DNA of 38,339 nt from positions 1-38,339 of the forward strand of contig JALHST010000098.1 of assembly GCA_022865355.1 (NCBI GenBank), read 5' to 3'. The stretch's first letter is position 1. The number at the start of each line of letters is the position of its first letter. Position numbers and translations under genes: made by a program. This document shows positions 1 to 8,145 of this stretch, one piece after another. A model generated the notes under the pieces. It saw only the letters and a list, made by a program, of their open reading frames with translations. It was not told the origin of the DNA and did no database searches. The DNA is from Maribacter sp. GTDB lineage: Bacteria > Bacteroidota > Bacteroidia > Flavobacteriales > Flavobacteriaceae.

Positions 1-269
1 AATTCAAGTCCACCCAGGTATCCGGGGAAGTGAGTTTCACCGATTTGGCAAAACGGCAAGTAATCAATTCATACCCATTGTCTAGTGAGTTCGTTTTTGA
101 ACACAGCTACGCCAATTATGACGGGGATAAGCGCGCATTGGAAAATGACCTGGTATCTTTATTGAATTTGGCGGCGGTACCTTTTCCCTCAAATGAACAA
201 ATGGTCTACGACACCGGGGAAGATCTCAAATTAAAATTGAAAACTATTTTAACGCAACAACAATTTTAG
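1..269 (+). CDS. C-terminal part of an unidentified protein (5' end outside window)
   Basis: The reading frame is open from base 3 to the TAG at 267-269, so the gene starts upstream of the window; the GTG at base 30 is probably internal. The visible 88 residues end in QQQF. They hold a segment reading FVFEHSYANYDGDKRAL followed by VPFPSNEQM and a Lys/Leu-rich tail. I do not recognise the family. No membrane segment is visible in this part. A strong terminator begins ten bases after the stop, so this is the last gene of its transcript. Real coding is supported by frame continuity, the terminator placement and the absence of a competing frame. Confidence 0.75.
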   Translation, partial: FKSTQVSGEVSFTDLAKRQVINSYPLSSEFVFEHSYANYDGDKRALENDLVSLLNLAAVPFPSNEQMVYDTGEDLKLKLKTILTQQQF

Positions 270-278
270 CGATAAACG

Positions 279-306
279 ACCCCGAAAACCTTTCGGGGTT
301 TTTTTA
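279..306 (+). terminator. Rho-independent terminator, possibly shared with convergent ytxJ
   Basis: A perfect 9-bp stem (ACCCCGAAA at 279-287, TTTCGGGGT at 291-299) encloses a 3-base loop and is followed by a T run at 299-305. It ends the transcript entering from the left. The convergent ytxJ stop codon lies at 304-306, so the same hairpin could also act on that transcript, though the A run needed on the other side is weak. Confidence 0.85.
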
Positions 307-699
307 TAAATATTTATTTAAATCAATCTCAATGATACCGCCATGTGAATCGTGAGCAACGACTATCCCATTGCGTATAATCAGTAATTGTGGGGATTGG
401 TGTAAGACTTTGAATCTTTTCCCGACCTCATTTGAAAGTTCCCTAAAACGATGCAGATCTAGATAGTATAGGTCGGCTTTGTCTTTATCATGTGTAATAT
501 CCTTGCCGAACCTATTGAGCACCATACGACTGGTTCCACAGATTGTTGAATGTTTGAATATCATTTGTGTCCTGGAGAGCGATTTCTGTGCAATTTCATC
601 AAGCTGTTCGCTCGTGGTCAATGCGATCCATGACACTGTATTTTTCGATGTTTCCTCCATCTTTTTTTTACTCCCAAATAAATTATTGAACATACTCAT
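304..699 (-). CDS. ytxJ: YtxJ-type bacilliredoxin (bacillithiol-system redox protein)
   Basis: This 131-residue thioredoxin-fold protein matches the YtxJ/DUF2847 family: W24-I-A-L-T near the N terminus, then IFKHSTICGTS around residues 48-57, and a C-terminal ending HGGIIEIDLNKYL. Family members are thought to reduce mixed disulfides between bacillithiol and protein cysteines in the cytoplasm, and Flavobacteriaceae commonly make bacillithiol. C54 is the only cysteine in the protein, consistent with a monothiol mechanism. Two ATG starts (699 and 693) are possible; the first is used. It stands alone, diverging from clpB, another stress-related gene, but no shared operator was identified. Confidence 0.85.
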   Translation of the reverse strand: MSMFNNLFGSKKKMEETSKNTVSWIALTTSEQLDEIAQKSLSRTQMIFKHSTICGTSRMVLNRFGKDITHDKDKADLYYLDLHRFRELSNEVGKRFKVLHQSPQLLIIRNGIVVAHDSHGGIIEIDLNKYL

Positions 700-713
700 T
701 TTATAACTTTAGA

Positions 714-785
714 TCATTGGTCGAAGAAATCCTGAATCCTTTCTAGCTGACGATATGTCCTATTTTTATTGCCCATATCAGCCAT
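714..785 (-). CDS. Possible 23-residue ORF just upstream of ytxJ (uncertain)
   Basis: The frame reads from ATG at 785 to TGA at 714-716 and ends 14 bases before the ytxJ start on the same strand. The peptide is charged and helix-prone, with YRQLERIQDFFDQ at its end. The frame stays open upstream of the ATG for about a dozen more codons (QQSYQYRLADK) to an in-frame TAA near 821. The composition looks protein-like. It could be a small leader gene or the tail of a decayed gene, but nothing beyond composition and position supports translation. Confidence 0.2.
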   Translation of the reverse strand: MADMGNKNRTYRQLERIQDFFDQ

Positions 786-866
786 TTTGTCCGCTAAACG
801 GTATTGGTAGGATTGTTGACTTCCTTATATACAAAATAGGCGTTAACAATATAATACTCAAACTAT

Positions 867-3467
867 ATGAACTTTAATAACTTCACCATAAAGGCCCAAG
901 AGGCCATCCAACGGGCACAACAGATCGCACAGGAGATGGGGCATCAGCAAATTGAAAATGAACATATTTTTAAGGCGATTTCAGAGGTCGAAGAAAATGT
1001 ACTTCCATTCATTCTTAAAAAACTAAACGTAAACCTGCCTTTGCTTCATCAAATTTTGGATAAGGAAATGACAACGTTCCCGAAGGTTTCCGGTGGCGAA
1101 ATCATGGTTTCCCGTGAGGCCGGCAAGACCTTGAATGAAGCCAACATCATTGCCAAAAATATGGAAGATGAATATGTTTCCATTGAGCATTTGATTATGG
1201 CAATATTTAAATCGAAAAGTAAAGTTGCACAAATTCTTAAGGATCAAGGGGTTACCGAAAAAGACTTAAAATCGGCGATAGAGGAATTACGGGGTGGCGG
1301 CAAGGTTACCTCGCAAAGTGCTGAAGAAACCTATAATTCCTTAGAGAAATATGCCAGAAATTTGAACCAATTGGCCGATAACGGCAAACTAGATCCCGTC
1401 ATAGGCCGTGATGAGGAAATTCGGCGGGTATTACAAATACTATCGCGACGTACAAAAAACAACCCGATGCTCGTTGGTGAGCCGGGCGTGGGTAAGACCG
1501 CGATCGCCGAAGGCTTGGCGCACCGAATTATTCAAGGCGATATCCCTGAAAATCTCAAAGACAAAGTTATCTACTCATTAGATATGGGTGCCTTGATCGC
1601 GGGAGCGAAATACAAGGGTGAATTTGAAGAGCGACTCAAAGCCGTCATCAAGGAAGTTACTTCCTCCGATGGAAATATCGTTCTCTTCATCGACGAAATT
1701 CACACCCTTATTGGCGCTGGTGGCGGTCAAGGAGCCATGGATGCCGCCAACATATTGAAACCTGCCTTGGCACGGGGCGAACTGCGGGCCATAGGTGCTA
1801 CAACCCTTGACGAATATCAAAAGTATTTTGAAAAGGACAAGGCGTTGGAGCGCAGATTTCAAAAAGTAATGGTCAATGAACCGGATACTGAAAGCGCGAT
1901 ATCAATTCTTCGGGGAATCAAGGAAAAATACGAGGCCCATCACAAGGTCAGGATCAAGGATGAGGCCGTAATTGCAGCGGTCGAGCTCTCTCAGCGTTAT
2001 ATAACAAACCGGTTTTTACCCGATAAGGCTATCGACCTTATGGATGAAGCTGCATCGAAATTACGTATGGAAATCAATTCAAAACCCGAAGAACTTGACG
2101 TACTCGACCGAAAAATTATGCAACTTGAAATCGAAATCGAGGCCATTAAACGTGAGGATGACAAAGCAAAGCTCAAGTCACTAAACTCGGATCTTGCCAA
2201 CATCAAGGAAGAGCGTAATGAGCTATTTGCCCAATGGGAAAGTGAAAAGAGCGTGGTCGACAATATTCAAAAGACTAAGCAGGATATTGAGAATTACAAG
2301 GTTGAGGCCGACCGCGCCGAGCGCAATGGCGATTATGGTCAAGTTGCCGAACTCCGCTATGGTAAAATTAAGGATGCCCAAGAAAAATTGGAAAAGCTTC
2401 AAATTGAATTGCGGGAACAACAACATTCCGGAACCCTCATAAAAGAGGAAGTTACCAGTGAGGATATTGCAGAAGTGGTAGCAAAATGGACCGGGATTCC
2501 GGTAACCAAAATGTTGCAATCGGAACGTGAAAAACTATTGCAACTTGAAGAAGTACTTCATAAGCGGGTCGTAGGCCAAGACGAGGCCATACAAGCGGTC
2601 TCCGACGCTATTCGAAGAAGCAGGGCCGGACTTCAGGATGCGAAGAAGCCTATAGGCTCTTTTCTATTCCTTGGTCCAACGGGGGTTGGTAAAACCGAAC
2701 TCGCCAAAACCTTGGCGGCTTATCTTTTCGATGATGAAAATGCCATGACTCGCATTGACATGAGCGAATATCAGGAAAGTCATTCTGTAAGTCGTTTGGT
2801 CGGAGCACCTCCGGGATATGTGGGATACGAAGAAGGCGGCCAATTGACCGAGGCGGTGCGTCGCAGACCCTACTCGGTTGTTCTTTTGGATGAGATCGAG
2901 AAAGCCCATCCCGATACCTTCAACATATTATTGCAAGTATTGGATGAGGGAAGATTGACCGATAATAAGGGAAGGATGGCCGATTTCAAGAATACCATCA
3001 TCATCATGACCAGCAATATGGGCAGTCATATCATTCAGGAAGCCTTCGAGAATACCAAAAATCTTCACAGTGCCGCAGAGGCCGCTCGGGTGGAAGTTCT
3101 TGGGTTGCTAAGAAGAACGATCCGTCCCGAATTCTTAAATAGGATCGACGATATCATAATGTTCACCCCATTAAGCAAAGGAGACATCCTTGAAATCATA
3201 AAACTTCAGCTCAACCAGTTGAAAAAAATGGTAGCGAAGCAGAACATAACTATTGACGCAACCGAAGAGGCCATAACCTACTTGGCCAATAAAGGGTATG
3301 ATCCGCAGTATGGCGCGCGACCGATCAAAAGGATGATCCAAAAAGAGATTCTTAATAATCTTTCAAAAGAATTATTAAGCGGAACCATAAAGTCGGATAG
3401 CGTCGTGCTCATTGATTCCTTCGACGACGGCCTGGTTTTTAGAAACCAGAGTGAACTTGTAGAGTAA
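867..3467 (+). CDS. clpB: ATP-dependent disaggregase ClpB
   Basis: At 866 residues this is full-length ClpB, the hexameric AAA+ chaperone that works with DnaK to pull proteins out of aggregates in the cytoplasm. The order is as expected: double Clp-N repeat (about 1-145), NBD1 with Walker A GEPGVGKT at 204-211 and Walker B FIDEIH near 275, a long coiled-coil middle domain (about 400-530), and NBD2 with Walker A GPTGVGKT at 603-610. The C-terminal small domain carries [15 protein letters not shown]. The middle domain separates it from ClpA and ClpC. The ATG at 867 begins MNFNNFT, typical of Bacteroidota ClpB. It is monocistronic: divergent ytxJ lies upstream and a perfect hairpin terminator downstream. 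No heat-shock element was recognised. Confidence 0.97.
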   Translation: MNFNNFTIKAQEAIQRAQQIAQEMGHQQIENEHIFKAISEVEENVLPFILKKLNVNLPLLHQILDKEMTTFPKVSGGEIMVSREAGKTLNEANIIAKNMEDEYVSIEHLIMAIFKSKSKVAQILKDQGVTEKDLKSAIEELRGGGKVTSQSAEETYNSLEKYARNLNQLADNGKLDPVIGRDEEIRRVLQILSRRTKNNPMLVGEPGVGKTAIAEGLAHRIIQGDIPENLKDKVIYSLDMGALIAGAKYKGEFEERLKAVIKEVTSSDGNIVLFIDEIHTLIGAGGGQGAMDAANILKPALARGELRAIGATTLDEYQKYFEKDKALERRFQKVMVNEPDTESAISILRGIKEKYEAHHKVRIKDEAVIAAVELSQRYITNRFLPDKAIDLMDEAASKLRMEINSKPEELDVLDRKIMQLEIEIEAIKREDDKAKLKSLNSDLANIKEERNELFAQWESEKSVVDNIQKTKQDIENYKVEADRAERNGDYGQVAELRYGKIKDAQEKLEKLQIELREQQHSGTLIKEEVTSEDIAEVVAKWTGIPVTKMLQSEREKLLQLEEVLHKRVVGQDEAIQAVSDAIRRSRAGLQDAKKPIGSFLFLGPTGVGKTELAKTLAAYLFDDENAMTRIDMSEYQESHSVSRLVGAPPGYVGYEEGGQLTEAVRRRPYSVVLLDEIEKAHPDTFNILLQVLDEGRLTDNKGRMADFKNTIIIMTSNMGSHIIQEAFENTKNLHSAAEAARVEVLGLLRRTIRPEFLNRIDDIIMFTPLSKGDILEIIKLQLNQLKKMVAKQNITIDATEEAITYLANKGYDPQYGARPIKRMIQKEILNNLSKELLSGTIKSDSVVLIDSFDDGLVFRNQSELVE

Positions 3468-3485
3468 TTTTGTAAATAATTTGGT

Positions 3486-3529
3486 AAGACATCCGCCCAA
3501 AGCAAAACTTTGGGCGGATGTCTTTTTTT
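3486..3529 (+). terminator. Strong Rho-independent terminator of clpB
   Basis: A perfect 17-bp stem (3486-3502 with 3508-3524) closes a 5-base loop and leads into a T run at 3523-3529. It lies 18 bases after the clpB stop and separates it from the tetR-type gene. Confidence 0.95.
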
Positions 3530-3537
3530 ATCAACAT

Positions 3538-3557
3538 TATATACCATACAGTATATA
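3538..3557 (+). promoter_or_regulatory. Palindromic operator candidate upstream of the TetR-type gene
   Basis: Half-sites TATATAC (3538-3544) and GTATATA (3551-3557) form a perfect inverted repeat around a 6-base centre (CATACA). It lies 31 bases before the regulator's ATG. Size and symmetry fit operators of TetR-family dimers, which often control their own gene. A poor -7-like box (TATATTCG) sits between it and the start. The role is inferred. Confidence 0.5.
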
Positions 3558-3588
3558 GATTTTTTATATTCGTAAAAAATAGCCGACC

Positions 3589-4185
3589 ATGACCTCCAAA
3601 GCCGAAAAAACAACAAAATACATTATCGAGACAGTTGCTCCCATCTTTACCAAACAGGGCTTTGCAGGAACCAGCATGAGGGACCTTACCGAAGTGACGG
3701 GCCTAACGAAAGGTGCCCTATACGGCAATTTTGAGAATAAGGAAGCCCTAGCACTTGCCGCCTTTGAATACAATAGCAATCTTTTATTAGCGGCAATTGA
3801 TGAGCAACTTAATTACGAGGGGACCTCGCTAGAGAAGCTCTTTGTGCTTACCCAATTTTATCGCAATTACGATATCTTTACAAAGGAAATGGGCGGTTGC
3901 CCCATTTTAAAGGTGGGCGCCGACGCACAATATAACAATAGCCTGTTGGCCGCCGCCGCTAGGGAAACCCTTAAAACCGTTGAGGGAAAAATAGCCGTTG
4001 TTCTTGAAAATGGCGTCAATAAAAGCGAACTCAAGCTTCCGGTTACACCACTGCAGTTCGCCAAACAGCTATTTACCATGCTTATGGGAGCCGTGGCGAT
4101 GGCAACCATCACCGAAGATCGCAAATATTTAGTGAATACCGTTGCTTATATCGATGTGCTTATCAATAGGGAAATCAAAAAATAG
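3589..4185 (+). CDS. TetR/AcrR-family transcriptional regulator
   Basis: This 198-residue protein has a TetR-type N-terminal helix-turn-helix at about residues 10-56 (FAGTSMRDLTEVTGLTKGALYGNF contains the turn and recognition helix, ending in the usual YxxFxxKEAL). A helical ligand-binding and dimerisation domain fills the rest. The ligand cannot be read from sequence. Cysteine in the GGCPIL segment near residue 104 is typical of one TetR subgroup. It follows the clpB terminator as a single gene with its own palindrome upstream and a terminator downstream. No efflux pump or enzyme gene is adjacent, so its targets may be elsewhere. Confidence 0.92.
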   Translation: MTSKAEKTTKYIIETVAPIFTKQGFAGTSMRDLTEVTGLTKGALYGNFENKEALALAAFEYNSNLLLAAIDEQLNYEGTSLEKLFVLTQFYRNYDIFTKEMGGCPILKVGADAQYNNSLLAAAARETLKTVEGKIAVVLENGVNKSELKLPVTPLQFAKQLFTMLMGAVAMATITEDRKYLVNTVAYIDVLINREIKK

Positions 4186-4219
4186 CCTTATCCCGTTTAC
4201 TACAAAATGATTCAAAAAT

Positions 4220-4262
4220 AAATTGCCCTTTGGAATTCTTTCGATTTCAAAGGGCAATTTTC
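4220..4262. terminator. Bidirectional terminator between convergent genes
   Basis: A 13-bp perfect stem (AAATTGCCCTTTG at 4220-4232, CAAAGGGCAATTT at 4248-4260) closes a 15-base loop. T-rich sequence follows on the plus side and A-rich sequence precedes it, so it can end both the tetR-type gene and the convergent PorP-SPOR gene. Confidence 0.8.
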
Positions 4263-4278
4263 TATCTGAACAGGGTTT

Positions 4279-5928
4279 TTAATTCCCTATAACCCTGAAT
4301 ATCCATGTTTTGTCAGGATATTTTCCTCCTAATTTAGAATCCCTGGCTTTTCGCGCCTCACCCATGGTATCATATCTTCCCAGATAGACATAATTGTAAT
4401 TTTTAGGGCCGGTGACAAATGAATTCGGTTGCAAGCCTTTTGCAGTAAGGTCTTTCATAAAGGCTTCGTAATACTTCTTGGTGCCAAATACATTCGCTAT
4501 CAAATAGTAACCGGGTTCGATACCGCTTGCTGACTTGACTTCTTCATATTTTTCGTCGGTCTTCGGCTTGTCAGCTTCCTGTTGCGCCAAATTTTCCAAT
4601 TCGGCTTGCTTCTTGATCGCTTCCTCTTCGGCAATCTTAATTTGATTTAACGAATCTTGTTTGCGCTCTAAATCTCGTCTTTGGGCGGCCACTATGGCGT
4701 CTGCCTCCTTCTTGCGGTTAATGGAATCTTGCAGGCGTCCCTGCTCCAGTTTTTGATTTTGGGCCAGGGCTAGTGAATCCCGTTGTTGTCTGCGATCTTT
4801 TCTTGTTAGGACTACGGCCTCGGCCTCTTTCAAATTGGCAAGTGAATCTTTTACTTTCTTTTCATTTGCTTTATTCAGTCTTTCGGTTTCCTTGGCCTTT
4901 TCCTGGGCTGCCAAGGCCTGCTCTTTTTCGAGATTTTCCTTTAATTTTTCATCTTGGAGTTCCTGATCGGTTAGTATCGGTTTTTCAGCCAATTCCAAAT
5001 TATAGTCCGTTACCGCAAATCTTTCTTCAGGAGTACCTAAAAAATAGGCTGCCATGATCTCAAAGGAAGGTTTTTTTGTATTAATCGAGGCACTCGTTCC
5101 AAATTCGGCAAGTGCACCTAGCGATAACCGTTCAAATAACGTTGCACCTCCCCCAATGCCTACCCCATAAAAATTATTATATCCCAGTTGTGCCCAATAT
5201 TTTCGGGTATTGAACAGTGTATTTATCCCAATTTGATTGGCCTCGCCAGGGAGGGTCCTCAAATACAATGATGGCCTAAAATACGCATTGGGTTCTTTCA
5301 TGGTAATGGGAAAATCATAAGACAGCATCCCCATAAAAATTTTATCGGCCCTATCGGTATTACTTTCATTCAGAGCGAAATTATAATCAAAGAGATTTTC
5401 GGAAGCAACGCTAAAAGACAAGCCAAGCACCGAGAGTCGAATTCCCGGGGCCATCTGTAAAATAAAATCGTTCGATACCCTTAATTGCGGCAAGGGTATA
5501 TTGGGATCGATCACAAACCGGTCATCGGCCAATTTTTGTTTAAAACCAAATAGGTTGACTCCAAAAGCAAGTTGGGTGGTGGCATTGAAATTTATGGCAT
5601 AAGCGTAGTTGATGACTCCCCCTGTATTGAAATATACGCCCGTATTTTGCTGAAAAAAGGCAGCTCCGGCGGCAGAACGGCCGTCAATTCTTCGGGTATA
5701 GTTCAAAAATAAGGTTGTTGGGTCCGAGTCGATGCTTTGCCATTGCCAACGCGTCCAGAAAGCCACGGATTCCGGTTCGTTGCGATCCAATGAAAAGGCC
5801 GGATTAAACAGACTGGCATTGTACGTAACCAAATTGTGCTGCCTGAGGTCAGCGGGAAGACGCACTTCCTGTCCAAAAACCTCATTAGAAAACAAAATAA
5901 GTAGGAAAAGTAGTAGCGTTCTCTGCAT
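4279..5928 (-). CDS. PorP/SprF-family outer-membrane protein with C-terminal SPOR domain
   Basis: From ATG 5928 this is 549 residues. A signal peptide (MQRTLLLFLLILFSNEVFGQ) precedes a PorP/SprF-type membrane domain to about residue 300, with the typical opening (LRQHNLVTYNASLFNPAF) and alternating aromatic strands. The family occurs with type IX secretion and gliding proteins. Residues about 318-463 form a highly charged, probably coiled-coil segment with recurring DSL/DSI motifs. The last 75 residues (GYYLIANVFGTKKYYEAF to TWIFRVIGN) look like a SPOR domain, which binds denuded septal peptidoglycan. The combination could tie an outer-membrane protein to the cell wall. An in-frame ATG at 5949 would add seven residues, but the later start gives a cleaner signal peptide. 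Confidence 0.85.
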   Translation of the reverse strand: MQRTLLLFLLILFSNEVFGQEVRLPADLRQHNLVTYNASLFNPAFSLDRNEPESVAFWTRWQWQSIDSDPTTLFLNYTRRIDGRSAAGAAFFQQNTGVYFNTGGVINYAYAINFNATTQLAFGVNLFGFKQKLADDRFVIDPNIPLPQLRVSNDFILQMAPGIRLSVLGLSFSVASENLFDYNFALNESNTDRADKIFMGMLSYDFPITMKEPNAYFRPSLYLRTLPGEANQIGINTLFNTRKYWAQLGYNNFYGVGIGGGATLFERLSLGALAEFGTSASINTKKPSFEIMAAYFLGTPEERFAVTDYNLELAEKPILTDQELQDEKLKENLEKEQALAAQEKAKETERLNKANEKKVKDSLANLKEAEAVVLTRKDRRQQRDSLALAQNQKLEQGRLQDSINRKKEADAIVAAQRRDLERKQDSLNQIKIAEEEAIKKQAELENLAQQEADKPKTDEKYEEVKSASGIEPGYYLIANVFGTKKYYEAFMKDLTAKGLQPNSFVTGPKNYNYVYLGRYDTMGEARKARDSKLGGKYPDKTWIFRVIGN

Positions 5929-5949
5929 ATGCAAAAAAACAAAAATCAT

Positions 5950-6265
5950 ATGGTTTAAATACTATTTTTAACTTATTTTAGTTCGGAAAGAAGAACTATT
6001 TTTGGGAAATTTCATATTTGCCATGGATCATTTTCCCAAGAAGGGTAAAAATCAACCCATTTATTTAGGATGCCTTATGACAATTCATACCAGCACATGA
6101 AGAAATTCCGTTGATGAATATACTGCCATATCCTATGGGACGTATAAAAAATGGTATGGCCGCTTTGATTTATTTCGAAACTATCCGTTTTTGTTGCGGT
6201 TCAATACACTATTTATTTCTATGCCATTAAAAACCATAACAGACCTTAAAAAGATATCTTAAATA
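5950..6265. other. 316-base intergenic region, no recognised gene
   Basis: This gap between two divergent genes must hold both promoters. A perfect -7-like box, TATTTTTG, lies at 5997-6004 on the plus strand, far from the phosphatase start at 6266. A 25-codon ORF (6023-6100) and a 38-codon ORF (6114-6230) follow it, with no supporting features. An imperfect hairpin, GCCATA with TATGGC, lies within about 6124-6163. A second possible -33/-7 pair (TTTG near 6192, TATTTATT near 6210) is closer to the phosphatase gene. No tRNA, riboswitch or known RNA was recognised. Confidence 0.5.
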
Positions 6266-6820
6266 ATGAAATCAATTAGAATAGTTCTTTCCTTTATATT
6301 TATTATAAGTTTTTTCGGGTGTAAGAATGATCAAAATAAAATGGAAGCGGTCGTTGTAGGTGCATCAGTTTCTACCTTTTATTTTATAAGGCATGCCGAA
6401 AAAGATCGTTCAGATCCTGAAAATGTTGATCCCGAACTTTCCCAAAAAGGGTTGGGAAGGGCGATGCATTGGGCCGAGATTCTAAATGATGTCAAATTGG
6501 ATGAGATCTATACCACCGATTTTGAGCGCACGACCATGACAGCCGCCCCTACCTCAGTAAAAAAAGATATCACAGTAAAGTATTATGACCCTCAAAACCT
6601 TGATATAAAACAATTTGAGGTTGATAATCTAAACAAAAATGTATTGGTTGTCGGACATAGTAATACGATTCCCGAAATGGTCAATAAGTTGATAGGTGAG
6701 GACAAATATCCCGATATGGACGATAATGACAATGGCAGTCTTTACATTGTCCAAATTGTGAACGGTATACCTACTGACATGCATTTGGTATTCAATTGTA
6801 ATTGTCCGGCCGGACGATAA
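6266..6820 (+). CDS. Lipoprotein histidine phosphatase (SixA/phosphoglycerate mutase fold)
   Basis: This 184-residue protein begins with a lipoprotein signal ending SFFGC (C19). The histidine-phosphatase core follows: R42-H43 in FIRHAEKD (H43 would be the phosphorylated residue), R88 in TDFERTTMTA and H131 in VVGHSNT. The short, single-domain form resembles SixA-type phosphatases rather than glycolytic mutases. As a probable lipoprotein it would act outside the cytoplasmic membrane, on an unknown phosphate ester. It is flanked by divergent and convergent genes and so is transcribed alone. Its last 29 bases overlap the end of the convergent DUF6503 gene. Confidence 0.88.
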   Translation: MKSIRIVLSFIFIISFFGCKNDQNKMEAVVVGASVSTFYFIRHAEKDRSDPENVDPELSQKGLGRAMHWAEILNDVKLDEIYTTDFERTTMTAAPTSVKKDITVKYYDPQNLDIKQFEVDNLNKNVLVVGHSNTIPEMVNKLIGEDKYPDMDDNDNGSLYIVQIVNGIPTDMHLVFNCNCPAGR

Positions 6821-7544
6821 TGTTTTTAAGCTCGATTTTAGAAAGCAGTTCCAATTTATTTGCCTCGAAAAGACTATCTATTTTCAAAATGGGGGTATTC
6901 AAATCCGTTGTTTGATAATTATAATAATCTACGAAGCGTATTCCATTGACATACCGTTCATTGTAAGCTTCCCGTAGTCGCATTCCGCCCCCATCGGTGT
7001 GGAATTCATAGGCGAAGTAATCGGGCTTCATGGTTTTCTTATTAAACCAATAGACGTAAATATCATCATGGTCATAACCGCCTCCTTCCTTATCAAAAGT
7101 GACTTTAATTTTAAAATAGGCCTTCCCTTTTATAACGGAACTCCCTAATAATTCTTTATTCACTGCCCTATCATTCAATCCATAGGGCAAATAGGCAAAG
7201 TAGTGCACCGAATTCACTGAATTCGAATACTTGGTGACCATCGTGTCGTTCAATATGATCAAACTGTCATTTACATAACGTTGAAATTTGCCAGGACCCT
7301 TTATATCTACCGTAATCGATGAATCAGTCTTATAGATGCGGCGCATTATGCGTTGGTCATCCTCTTGATCCAAAACATAGGATCTATCTCTGAAATCAAA
7401 TGAAATATGGCTATTTCGGAAGCGTTCCCCACCGCTCACTGCGATACTCTCGTCAATTATATTCTGGGCCGTTACGGTATTTGATTTCTTTCCAAGACAA
7501 GAAACCAAGACCGTAAACACGATAAGTATGTAGATCTTTTGCAT
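6792..7544 (-). CDS. DUF6503-family lipoprotein
   Basis: This 250-residue protein has a short lipoprotein signal with SC at residues 15-16 (VLVSC). The body is rich in beta-strand patterns and matches what I recall of the DUF6503 family in Flavobacteriia: AQNIIDESIAVSGGERF near the N terminus, then HDDIYVYWFNKKTMKPDYFAYEF and a Gly-rich DGGGMRLREAYNE segment. The function is unknown; the fold may be of the lipoprotein-carrier type. It is a single gene, convergent with the phosphatase (29-base overlap) and divergent from smpB. No good terminator was seen because its end lies inside the neighbouring gene. Confidence 0.8.
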   Translation of the reverse strand: MQKIYILIVFTVLVSCLGKKSNTVTAQNIIDESIAVSGGERFRNSHISFDFRDRSYVLDQEDDQRIMRRIYKTDSSITVDIKGPGKFQRYVNDSLIILNDTMVTKYSNSVNSVHYFAYLPYGLNDRAVNKELLGSSVIKGKAYFKIKVTFDKEGGGYDHDDIYVYWFNKKTMKPDYFAYEFHTDGGGMRLREAYNERYVNGIRFVDYYNYQTTDLNTPILKIDSLFEANKLELLSKIELKNIIVRPDNYN

Positions 7545-7619
7545 AGTGGTGTTTTACAAATAGTTCGTAAATTATAGACAATCTTACCAATTTTTTGGCA
7601 ATATTTAATTTGCCTGAAA

Positions 7620-7648
7620 TTTAAAGATAGATTTGTTCCTTATTTTTG
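7620..7648 (+). promoter_or_regulatory. Bacteroidetes-type promoter of smpB
   Basis: A perfect -7 box, TATTTTTG (7641-7648), is preceded 17 bases upstream by a weak -33-like TTTA. The box ends only seven bases before the smpB ATG, so the mRNA would have at most a few leader bases. Confidence 0.5.
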
Positions 7649-7655
7649 TGTTCGT

Positions 7656-8117
7656 ATGCAGCAAAAAATCAATATCAAGAATAAAAGGGCCCGCTTCGAA
7701 TATGAACTTATGGATACCTATACGGCTGGCCTAGTCTTGTCGGGTACCGAAATAAAGTCGATTCGCCATAGTAAAGCATCAATATCGGAGAGTTTTTGCG
7801 AATTCAATGAACAGGGTGAACTTTTTATTATCAATATGCAGATAGATGAATATTCACATGGTTCCCATTACAACCATAAGCCGAAAGCCGAACGAAAACT
7901 TTTGTTAAACCGGCAAGAGCTTAAAAAATTGGAAAAAGAGGTAAAAACTTCTGGATGCACTATCATTCCTTTGAACTTGTTCTTAAACGATCGCGGTCTT
8001 GCGAAAATAAATATTGCCTTGGCAAAGGGTAAAAAATTATACGATAAAAGGGAAAACATAAAAGATCGTGATAATAAGCGGCAATTGGATCGCATAAAGA
8101 AGAAATTCAATAAATAG
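7656..8117 (+). CDS. smpB: SsrA-binding protein SmpB
   Basis: This 153-residue protein is the tmRNA partner that brings SsrA RNA to stalled ribosomes for trans-translation. The beta-barrel core is clear: [33 protein letters not shown] (about 5-37), then the ANY-equivalent segment [22 protein letters not shown]. The C-terminal tail ([24 protein letters not shown]) is the positively charged helix that enters the mRNA channel. Length is normal. It is transcribed alone and ends 28 bases from the convergent pcm gene with no visible hairpin. The tmRNA gene itself is not in this window. Confidence 0.97.
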   Translation: MQQKINIKNKRARFEYELMDTYTAGLVLSGTEIKSIRHSKASISESFCEFNEQGELFIINMQIDEYSHGSHYNHKPKAERKLLLNRQELKKLEKEVKTSGCTIIPLNLFLNDRGLAKINIALAKGKKLYDKRENIKDRDNKRQLDRIKKKFNK

Positions 8118-8145
8118 GAATTTGGTTTTTCAGGTAGCTTGCAGA

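Noticed and set aside
6114-6230. 38-codon ORF in the 316-base gap
   Set aside because: Cys/Phe-rich composition, no promoter close by and no protein-like pattern; expected by chance in AT-rich sequence.
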